A DNA stretch of 64,000 bases from assembly GCA_963169345.1 (NCBI GenBank), contig CAUJCT010000056.1, positions 62,001-126,000 on the forward strand, written 5' to 3'. The translations under genes and the position numbers were made by a program. Below the pieces are notes generated by a model that made no database searches, was not told the DNA's origin, and saw only the letters and a program-made list of their open reading frames with translations. Source of the DNA: Bacteroidota bacterium (GTDB taxonomy: Bacteria > Bacteroidota > Bacteroidia > NS11-12g > UBA955). Below, in pieces: positions 51,365 to 58,852 of this stretch; position 1 is the first letter of the stretch, and each line of letters begins with the position of its first letter.

Positions 51365-54300
51365 TTAAGATATTCCTTCCTCTTCTTCAACTTTGCTGCC
51401 GGGCAATGATTCAGTGACATAAACTTCTTTCTTCAGATAGTACTTTACAAAGTTGCACCAATGACAGTTCTCCTCACCACAACCACGCTCAAATTCGTGC
51501 GCTTTGATCTTTTTATAAGTATCCAAAACCTGTTCCTTTACAATGGATACTTCGTTCGGATTCATAACAAAGACTTCATTGTGAAATCCATCGTGTTTAT
51601 CAGGTTCTACAAAGTTCATCTCGCCTCTCACCATGTGCCATGAATGCATTTTATCGTTTTCTATAAGCAAATGGTAGAATATCATCTGTCTCCAGTAATC
51701 ACCTCCGTATGTTTCTTCATAATGACCCTCTTTTGGTTCCGGTTTCGGTGGTTTGCATTTCTTTAAGGCCTTCTCGTAATCACCGGTCTTGAAATCTATC
51801 ACATAAGCTTCATTTCCATTGAAAATAATCTTATCCAGTTTACCTTTTATCGGAACTCCTCCAACCTCAATATTTGTCATATTCCTTTCAACAACGAATA
51901 CGTTATCCTTTAACCATTCATCTTTGTACTTGGCGTAATATTTTGGAATAATGTTTCTGCCATGTTCCTTATATCTTTTATATCCTGCTTCCGTGAAACT
52001 GTCTCTGTTCTGGTACATTGAACGATCGAAAAAATCGATCATATCGTTAAGCGATGGCACTTTTTTCTGTTCAGAAATTACTTTGAAAACCTCTTCCAAA
52101 GCTGAGTGCATGGCAGTACCAAAACTTGCACTTTCGCTTTTAGCGCTCGGCACCTTTAAAACATGATTAAAATAAAAGGTGATAGGACACTTCAGATAAG
52201 TATTTAAATGAGTGGCAGAAAGGGTGTATTTCTCTAATAAAACATCCAGATAATCATGATCGAGCAACTCAAATTCAGGCGTTTCTTCATACCGATAATA
52301 CTCCATCTCAAATTTCATGATGTCATCATCTGACACAAAAGGCTTGGTTTCCTTTAATCCTGCCCACTCTTCAAGTTCAGCAAGAAACTGTAATTTGTTT
52401 AGCTCCTTTTCCTTTAAATCCTTACGGAAATAAGACATGTACAAACCTGATTTAGCACGGGTCATGCCCACATACATCAAACGTCTTAATTCTTCTATAT
52501 CCTTATCATCCGAAGATTGACTTAAAATTTTACTCAATCCAAAATCATGCTTATTGCCTCTTTTACCTTGCCAGTCACTATCAATACAGCGCATGATAAA
52601 GACATGTTCAAATTCAAGTCCCTTACTACCGTGAAGCGTCATCAGATTGACACTGTCAGGTACATGCAACACCTGCATAGCTTCGAGAGGTATGTCTGAA
52701 GTGATATAAGTATCTATAGTTTCAAGGAATTGCTTAAGAGTCAACTCAGGTCTTCTTGCAGCTTCTTCTTTTACAAAATCAAAAAATGTCCTCAGAATTT
52801 GCATTTGCCAGCGCTTGGTATCTGCATGCATTACATGTGACAATATGCCACCTTTAGCTATCAGCTTTTCAATTAACTGCGGAACTGTAACATTGTCAAC
52901 CAACTTTATCCAAAATTCCAGGTCACTGGCAATTCTTTTAATTTCAGCTTTTGAACCATGCCCTGGCTGACCATCAAATAACTCTTGTTGTCCAGTTATC
53001 TCCTCTTCAAGTATATCTCTCCACTTGCCATATTTTCTGCTCTTCACAGTCAGACTCATTTTGGCTAAATCCAACGGATTGATATCGTAAAAATCATAAT
53101 TTAGAATCTCAAATAAAAGATGTTCGCCCGAATAAGGTGATTTACTTTCAGCGTGAATATATCTGAGAATTGTCAATAGTTTTTTAATTAACAATTCGTA
53201 AAGTATGTTGACTTTTCTTTTCGAATTATAAGGTATTGAATTGGCGCTAAAAAACTTGATTAAATCTTCAACATGCCTGTGATTTCTATACAAGACTGCC
53301 ATCTCTTTATAAGAAACCCCTGCCTGATGCAATCTCATTATTTCGTTACCTATAGCAACTGTTTCCTGCATAGGATTTTCATAAACATGAATCTGAGGTA
53401 AAGTATCCATATTTTTGTAATCTGGATGTTTGGCCTCGAGATGTTTGTCAATATCCTTCAGTCTCTCTGTATTGAGATTTATCAGATGTCTTGAAGCATC
53501 CAATATGGGTTGAGATGATCGGTAATTATCCTTAAGAACTGTTGTATACAGGTGTGACTGATATTTATTCTTGAATATTTCAATGTTATCCTTATTAGCC
53601 CCCTGAAATTTATATATTGACTGATCCTCATCTCCAACCACAAACAAATTTGGGATTTCCCAATATTCGGCCAGATAATTTACCAATTGCAACTGTGCAC
53701 CATTGGTATCCTGAAACTCATCCACCAGGAAATACAAGAACTTCTCCTGATAATTTAAAAGGAAATCCTTGTCTTCTTCGAATGCCTTCAATACCCATAA
53801 AATCATATCAGCAAAATCGTACAATTTCCGATCGGTCATTTTACGGTTAAAGACTTCATATAAATCAATAGCAGCTTTTAACTTCTCAACTCTAAGCTTT
53901 TCCTCTTTTTCGTCTTTAGCTTTTCTCTCTCCCTTTTTAAAATTCTTACCTGATGTTTTATAGATAAAATCGCCATTCTCATCCTTTTGTTTAAAATAGT
54001 CATCTGCTTGATTTTTCAAGCCTTCAGGACTAAAATTTTCTTTTTTGATGATTGAAAATAAATTCTTCAAATCTCCCGCTTCAAGATAGACATCGCCCTT
54101 GTATCTTTTAAGAGGGTGACCGGATGGCAATTCGTCTAAAATCTCCATGATGATTTCTTGAATTTCGAGCTCACCAGCCGGCTGAAGATTTTTATATCCA
54201 AAATAACTGGAATTGAACTGGATGATATCATTACACAGAGAGTGAAAAGTGTGGATATGGACTCTATAGGCAGCAGGACCAATAAACTGCAGTAATCTGT

Positions 54301-54523
54301 CTCTCATGGCAACTACTCCGGCATCTGTGTATGTCAGGCAGAGGATTTGGCCAGGGTTGGTATCGGTCTTAACTAAAATATTGGCAATACGGGCAGCCAG
54401 GATTTGAGTTTTTCCGGTACCTGGGCCGGCCACAACCATTACAGGACCTTCAATTTGTTCAACTGCTTCACGTTGTTGAGCGTTTAATCTGGAGAGTAAA
54501 GTTTGAAAATCTGCCTTAGCCAT
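51365..54523 (-). CDS. UvrD/Rep-type helicase fused to an AddB-like Fe-S PD-(D/E)xK nuclease
   Basis: 1052 residues. SF1A helicase motifs: AQQREAVEQIEGPVMVVAGPGTGKTQ (Q and Walker A), YFLVDEFQDTNGAQ (II), VVGDEDQSIYKFQGA (III), NLMTLHGSKGLEFEHVFIM (V), RLMYVGMTRAKSGLY (VI). The C-terminal 300 residues are a nuclease: YVIDFKTGDYEK (D...K of the active site), an early Cys in TYLKCPITFYF and ERGCGEENCHWCNF (Cx4Cx2C) build an AddB-type 4Fe-4S site. So one polypeptide combines strand separation with resection, like RecBCD/AddAB. Perfect -7 TATCTTTG (54528-54535, minus) 4 nt before the ATG. Confidence 0.9.
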   Translation of the reverse strand: MAKADFQTLLSRLNAQQREAVEQIEGPVMVVAGPGTGKTQILAARIANILVKTDTNPGQILCLTYTDAGVVAMRDRLLQFIGPAAYRVHIHTFHSLCNDIIQFNSSYFGYKNLQPAGELEIQEIIMEILDELPSGHPLKRYKGDVYLEAGDLKNLFSIIKKENFSPEGLKNQADDYFKQKDENGDFIYKTSGKNFKKGERKAKDEKEEKLRVEKLKAAIDLYEVFNRKMTDRKLYDFADMILWVLKAFEEDKDFLLNYQEKFLYFLVDEFQDTNGAQLQLVNYLAEYWEIPNLFVVGDEDQSIYKFQGANKDNIEIFKNKYQSHLYTTVLKDNYRSSQPILDASRHLINLNTERLKDIDKHLEAKHPDYKNMDTLPQIHVYENPMQETVAIGNEIMRLHQAGVSYKEMAVLYRNHRHVEDLIKFFSANSIPYNSKRKVNILYELLIKKLLTILRYIHAESKSPYSGEHLLFEILNYDFYDINPLDLAKMSLTVKSRKYGKWRDILEEEITGQQELFDGQPGHGSKAEIKRIASDLEFWIKLVDNVTVPQLIEKLIAKGGILSHVMHADTKRWQMQILRTFFDFVKEEAARRPELTLKQFLETIDTYITSDIPLEAMQVLHVPDSVNLMTLHGSKGLEFEHVFIMRCIDSDWQGKRGNKHDFGLSKILSQSSDDKDIEELRRLMYVGMTRAKSGLYMSYFRKDLKEKELNKLQFLAELEEWAGLKETKPFVSDDDIMKFEMEYYRYEETPEFELLDHDYLDVLLEKYTLSATHLNTYLKCPITFYFNHVLKVPSAKSESASFGTAMHSALEEVFKVISEQKKVPSLNDMIDFFDRSMYQNRDSFTEAGYKRYKEHGRNIIPKYYAKYKDEWLKDNVFVVERNMTNIEVGGVPIKGKLDKIIFNGNEAYVIDFKTGDYEKALKKCKPPKPEPKEGHYEETYGGDYWRQMIFYHLLIENDKMHSWHMVRGEMNFVEPDKHDGFHNEVFVMNPNEVSIVKEQVLDTYKKIKAHEFERGCGEENCHWCNFVKYYLKKEVYVTESLPGSKVEEEEGIS

Positions 54524-54631
54524 AGGGCAAAGATAAAGTAGTTTAGGTATTAATTTAAGGAGCAGTGATTGCGATGAAAATATGGTAATTAAAAATTAAA
54601 AAAACAAGTGCCTTAAATTGAAACCTAACAT

Positions 54632-55066
54632 ATTTTTTTCGAATGATGAAGGAAATTTGTTGAATGGGGAAAGTTGATTTTCAATTTTTTTAATTTCATA
54701 CACCCTAGCAGGGTGTTGTCCATTAAAATAATTCCAAACAATATTTTAATAACTTCTTCAACTCAATTTTCCAATAGCCTTTTACCGAAATGATGCTAAT
54801 TTTTTTCGAATGATGAAGGAAATTTGTTGAATAGGGAAAGATGATTTTCAATTTTTTTAATTTCATACACCCTGGCAGGGTGTTGTCCATTAAAATAATT
54901 CCAAATAATATTTAATACCTTCTTCAACTCAATTTTCCAATAGCCTTTTACCGAAATGATGCTTATTTTTTTCGAATGATGAAGGAAATTTGTTGAATAG
55001 GGAAAGATGATTTTCAATTTTTTTAATTTCATACACCCTAGCAGGGTGTTGTCCATTAAAATAATT
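54632..55066. repeat. Tandem array of the ACCCTGSCAGGGT repeat, about 2.6 units
   Basis: Units of 166-167 bp start at TTCGAATGATGAAGG (54641, 54808 and 54974, taking GAATGATGAA as anchor). Each carries TCAATTTTTTTAATTTCATACAC and the palindrome CACCCTRGCAGGGTG at 54701-54715, 54868-54882 and 55034-55048 (the second has GG for AG), followed by TTGTCCATTAAAATAATTC. The last unit stops after that segment. Single copies with the same core occur at 5985-6046 and 6158-6214. It fills the divergent gap between the helicase and the GT-C-like gene. Not a CRISPR: unit length and identity are wrong. Confidence 0.88.
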
Positions 55067-55134
55067 CATTCCCTCTCAAAAGCCCCTCAAAACAAAAACA
55101 TCCTTTTAATCCTCTTTTAGAATATCTTTGTCTC

Positions 55135-56412
55135 ATGAACAGAAAAACTTTCTGGATCATTCTCGCCTGCTTGCACGCCGTCTTTATGCTTAAGCAGATC
55201 CTCATCTACAATAGCCTGCTTCAGGATAGTGTCGAATATCTCTTTGCTGCCGATAATCTGATTCAACATAAATCCCTGTACGCCTGGAATTACAATTTCG
55301 CTCATAACCCCGACTGGCTCACTAAACGACCATTCCTTTACCCGGTCATTCTTGTTTTTTTTAAGTTCATCAGCTTTCAAAATACTACCCTTTTCTTCCT
55401 GCTGATTTATTTAGTCCAAAATTTAATCAGCCTCAATAATATTCGACTCAGCTTAAAACTCGCCGATAAATTCAACCCCGGATTTAACAACCTAAAGGCT
55501 TTGTTCTTCATGCTCCTCTCCGTTTCTCAGCTAATCTATGCTAATTTTATTATGTGCGAAATCTGGTTGCAAGCTACTTTCATCGGCATAACTTATCTCT
55601 TACTAACTCATGAGAATAGTTTTAAGAAGTTTCTTAACATCAGTTTGCTTTTAATTGCTGCAATGTCTCTTAAACCTGTCGTAATGCCAGCCGCAGTAAT
55701 ATACCCAATCATCCTGCTGATTACATTCAATAAGAAAACCAAAATTAGTTACTTCTTAATCTCTTTACTACCTGTTTTTTTCGCCTATATAAGCTCGCTA
55801 ATCAACGAATCCCGCACCGGTTACAGACAGTATTCTTCAATTAGCACCATCAATCTTTTGCATTACAACTCTTATGTTATGCTCATGCAGACTTATGGTA
55901 CACACAAAGCAGACAGCATCATCGATAATATCAAATTACAGACACGAGGCATGTCTTACAGTGACCGACAATCCTTTATCGAAAACTCCTGCAAAAAATT
56001 AATTGGTGATCACTTGGCAACTTACACTTACCTGCATCTGAGAGGAGTAGTTTTCGCTCTGATTGACCCCGGACGATTCGATTTTACTCAGTTCTTTCAT
56101 TTGGCACATAAAAGCAATCTCATTTATCAAACCAATCAGAAAGGCACGTTTGGAAAAATTATTCAATCATTTATGAACCCATTAGGTTTTCTGCTTATCC
56201 TAATCCTATTGTTTAATTTGTTTAGACTAATAAAAGCTATAGACTTCTTATTTCAAAAACGCTATTCCTGGCCTTTCAAACTTCTGGTATTCTCTATACC
56301 TGTTTATATTCTTGCTCTTACCGGCCCTATCGGAACCAGCAGGTTCTTCATGCCTTTGATACCGATTGCTCTCCTCATCTATTTATTAAGTACCAAACCC
56401 CAATCATCATGA
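55135..56412 (+). CDS. Polytopic membrane protein, GT-C/ArnT-like glycosyltransferase candidate
   Basis: 425 residues with about nine to ten hydrophobic helices. The first extracytoplasmic loop carries DSVEYLFAADN, which resembles the D-x-x-E/Y first-loop motif of GT-C enzymes that use polyprenyl-phosphate sugars; LTGPIGTSRFFMPLIPIALL near the end matches their last helices. No clear second Asp motif, so the call is tentative. Perfect -7 TATCTTTG (55123-55130) 4 nt before the ATG. The stop overlaps the beta-helix gene (ATGA). Confidence 0.6.
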   Translation: MNRKTFWIILACLHAVFMLKQILIYNSLLQDSVEYLFAADNLIQHKSLYAWNYNFAHNPDWLTKRPFLYPVILVFFKFISFQNTTLFFLLIYLVQNLISLNNIRLSLKLADKFNPGFNNLKALFFMLLSVSQLIYANFIMCEIWLQATFIGITYLLLTHENSFKKFLNISLLLIAAMSLKPVVMPAAVIYPIILLITFNKKTKISYFLISLLPVFFAYISSLINESRTGYRQYSSISTINLLHYNSYVMLMQTYGTHKADSIIDNIKLQTRGMSYSDRQSFIENSCKKLIGDHLATYTYLHLRGVVFALIDPGRFDFTQFFHLAHKSNLIYQTNQKGTFGKIIQSFMNPLGFLLILILLFNLFRLIKAIDFLFQKRYSWPFKLLVFSIPVYILALTGPIGTSRFFMPLIPIALLIYLLSTKPQSS

Positions 56413-58118
56413 GACTGCTGCTGTTAATTGCAATACTTAGTTGTGCATTTGCTGATGCTCAAATCCCTGCTCATAGATTTGGAAAATGGAAACATATAGC
56501 TGAGTTTGATACATCATTTTTACCTCTAACTGTTCATGTAGATGATTTTAATAATGGAACATCGCAATACCTGGATTCATCTCTTAACAAGGCTATTCAA
56601 TATGTGTCTGCACAAGGTGGAGGCACTGTGCTTATATGCCCCGGTGTGTATACATTGAAAAAACCTGTCAATCTTGCCAGTCATGTCAAAGTAAAAGGTT
56701 CCGGTAAATCAACCGAAATTCACTTAAAATTTGGAACAAATACATGGAATGGCTTCGAACTAAAAGGAAGAACCGTCCAGAAAAACATAGGTTACGACTC
56801 CATCCGAGGTAATGTCATTTTTCTTAAAACTCCGCTTTCTGATACAAGTGTCAGACTTATCAAATTTTCATACAATGACAGTCATCTCATGAATAATGAT
56901 TGGGCCTACGGATCAGCTGGTCAATTGCTTGCAATAAAATCCATTAACAATAAAATAGTCATTCTAGAAGACTCTGTAAATTTGACTGAAGCTAAAGATA
57001 AGAACATAGTTTTTATTTCAATTGCTCCGATTCAACATGCAGCTGTCGAATGTATATATATCATTAGGGATGACTCAGCCAATGGTCAGGCAAGTAATAT
57101 CAGTCTGGAACTCGCCTATAATTGCCAAATCACCGGTGTGGAGAGTAATCTATGCAATTTTGCTCATATCAATGTATACAACAGCACCGGATGTATCATT
57201 CAACGCAATTATCTACATCATTCATTTGGATATGGCGGAGGTGGTCAGGGATACGGAATAGTTCTTCAATATGGTGCTTACAGAAATCTTATCAGAGATA
57301 ATGTTCTGAAACATTTAAGGCATAGCATTCTCCTTCAAAGTGGGGCTAATAACAATGTAATTGCTTACAATTACTCTATCGACCCATTCGTCACGGATAA
57401 CATTTTTCAGGATGCCGGAGGTGATTTAGTTTGCCATGGGAATTATCCCTATCTGAATTTGTTTGAAGGCAATGTATGTCAGACCTTGATAATAGACAAT
57501 TCGCATGGAAAAAATGGTCCATACAATACCTTCTTCCGCAACCGAATGGAGTTATATGGTGTTATTGTCAGTGCTAATCAGGATTCTCAAAACTTCATAG
57601 CTAATGAAGTCACCAACACCGGCTCTCTTAAAGGTCAATTTGCTATCAATGGTTCTGGACATTTTCGTTATGCCAATAATATCAAAAACAGCATTACAGA
57701 TGGTGGTTCCTACACTTTCCCAAATTCGCTTTACTTAAATGCATTACCAGATTTCTGGGTTATTCCATATAAATTCTGGGGCATAGGACCCCCTTTCCAA
57801 TACAATCAAGGCAGCAATCCAGCCCATTCCAGATTTAAAGATTCCAATGAAATTACCATCTGTGAAATTCCATTAAAAACAAGCTCAATAAAGAATCTAA
57901 CCAAAAACAATTTATTTGTTTATCCTAATCCTTTGCAAATTGGAAGTACTTTATACATCTCCAAATTTTGTACAAAGGCAGAATTATTTAACTCTGAAGG
58001 TATGAAACTGGGTGATTTTTATAATTTTAATAGTCTTCCAATCTCCCATCTACCAACAGGTTTATATATCCTATTGATAAATTCTATATCATACAAATTT
58101 ATTATAACTGAAAGTTAA
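56409..58118 (+). CDS. Secreted right-handed beta-helix protein with T9SS sorting domain
   Basis: 569 residues. Signal peptide to ADAQ. Residues about 40-80 show FNNGTSQYLDSSLNKAIQYVSAQGGGTVLICPGVYTL, the opening of pectate-lyase superfamily (Pectate_lyase_3) folds. Repeating N-rich coils follow (TGCIIQRNYLHHSF, YRNLIRDNVLKHLRHSILLQSGANNNVIAYNYSID), consistent with a parallel beta-helix. The last 75 residues form a T9SS type A sorting domain (FVYPNPLQIGSTLYIS, LPTGLYILLINS). Probably a surface polysaccharide lyase or hydrolase-like protein; catalytic residues are not identified. It overlaps the preceding gene by ATGA. Confidence 0.75.
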   Translation: MRLLLLIAILSCAFADAQIPAHRFGKWKHIAEFDTSFLPLTVHVDDFNNGTSQYLDSSLNKAIQYVSAQGGGTVLICPGVYTLKKPVNLASHVKVKGSGKSTEIHLKFGTNTWNGFELKGRTVQKNIGYDSIRGNVIFLKTPLSDTSVRLIKFSYNDSHLMNNDWAYGSAGQLLAIKSINNKIVILEDSVNLTEAKDKNIVFISIAPIQHAAVECIYIIRDDSANGQASNISLELAYNCQITGVESNLCNFAHINVYNSTGCIIQRNYLHHSFGYGGGGQGYGIVLQYGAYRNLIRDNVLKHLRHSILLQSGANNNVIAYNYSIDPFVTDNIFQDAGGDLVCHGNYPYLNLFEGNVCQTLIIDNSHGKNGPYNTFFRNRMELYGVIVSANQDSQNFIANEVTNTGSLKGQFAINGSGHFRYANNIKNSITDGGSYTFPNSLYLNALPDFWVIPYKFWGIGPPFQYNQGSNPAHSRFKDSNEITICEIPLKTSSIKNLTKNNLFVYPNPLQIGSTLYISKFCTKAELFNSEGMKLGDFYNFNSLPISHLPTGLYILLINSISYKFIITES

Positions 58119-58120
58119 TT

Positions 58121-58852
58121 CTATTTGGTATTCTCAACTTTATCAAAGTCGATACTTTCGAAAAGCTTTGTTTTATATACTTCCTGAATTAAGTCCAAAT
58201 GATCCGTACTATGAGCATCTGTTCCTAAAAAATCGTAATACCCATTTTTAATCAGCCATTGAGCCAGTTTTTTTGCACCCGGTGAATAATAGCCGGTCAA
58301 TGACAATAAATTTATCTGCATTTTCACGCCAGATTGCACAATTTCTTCTATTTCATCGTATTTCTCCTGAAAATAAATGTAGCGTTCAGGATGTGCTAAA
58401 ATAGGAGATAAACCAAGAGTTCTCAATTCAAAAAACAGTTGCTTGAAGAAAACTGGCCTGTTCATAAATGAAGTCTCAACTAAAATATGATTGCCGTTAA
58501 AAACCATCAGTTGTTCTTTAGACCGCACTTTTTCAAGAAAAAACTCATCCATATAATATTCAGCTGCGGCTTCAACTTCAAGGGGAATTTCTTTTTCTTT
58601 CAGTGCTATTCTGAGTAAATTTAAACGTTCCTCAATAATTTGTCTGTTATTGGGATAATAATCGCTCATGATATGGGGCGTTGCGATTATTTTATGATAC
58701 CCATTGCGAACAAAACGCTCTGCCATTAACAATGAATAATCCAGACTTTTGGATCCATCATCTATACCAAACAAAATATGGTTGTGCATATCCCATTTTA
58801 AGGGAGAATCTGCTGATTTGCCTGATTTAAATAAATTTCCAAAAAATCCCAT
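58121..58852 (-). CDS. CpsB/YwqE-type tyrosine-protein phosphatase (PHP fold)
   Basis: 243 residues. PHP metal-binding motifs in order: WDMHNHILFGIDDGSKS, KIIATPHIMSDYY, NHILVET, PILAHPERY and FLGTDAHST. In this genomic setting these manganese-dependent phosphatases dephosphorylate the Wzc-type tyrosine kinase and tune polysaccharide export. The ATG at 58852 overlaps the stop of the wzc-like gene (TAATG), the classic pairing. Confidence 0.93.
   Translation of the reverse strand: MGFFGNLFKSGKSADSPLKWDMHNHILFGIDDGSKSLDYSLLMAERFVRNGYHKIIATPHIMSDYYPNNRQIIEERLNLLRIALKEKEIPLEVEAAAEYYMDEFFLEKVRSKEQLMVFNGNHILVETSFMNRPVFFKQLFFELRTLGLSPILAHPERYIYFQEKYDEIEEIVQSGVKMQINLLSLTGYYSPGAKKLAQWLIKNGYYDFLGTDAHSTDHLDLIQEVYKTKLFESIDFDKVENTK

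Noticed and set aside
54796-55056. 86-residue minus-strand open frame in the tandem array
   Set aside because: It repeats itself with the array unit and follows the palindrome; no start context, and the same residues (HPxRV..xKK) appear in the false N-terminal extension at 5941-6057. By-product of the repeat.
54632-55066. CRISPR array
   Set aside because: Units are 166-167 bp and nearly identical throughout; there are no unique spacers and no cas genes.
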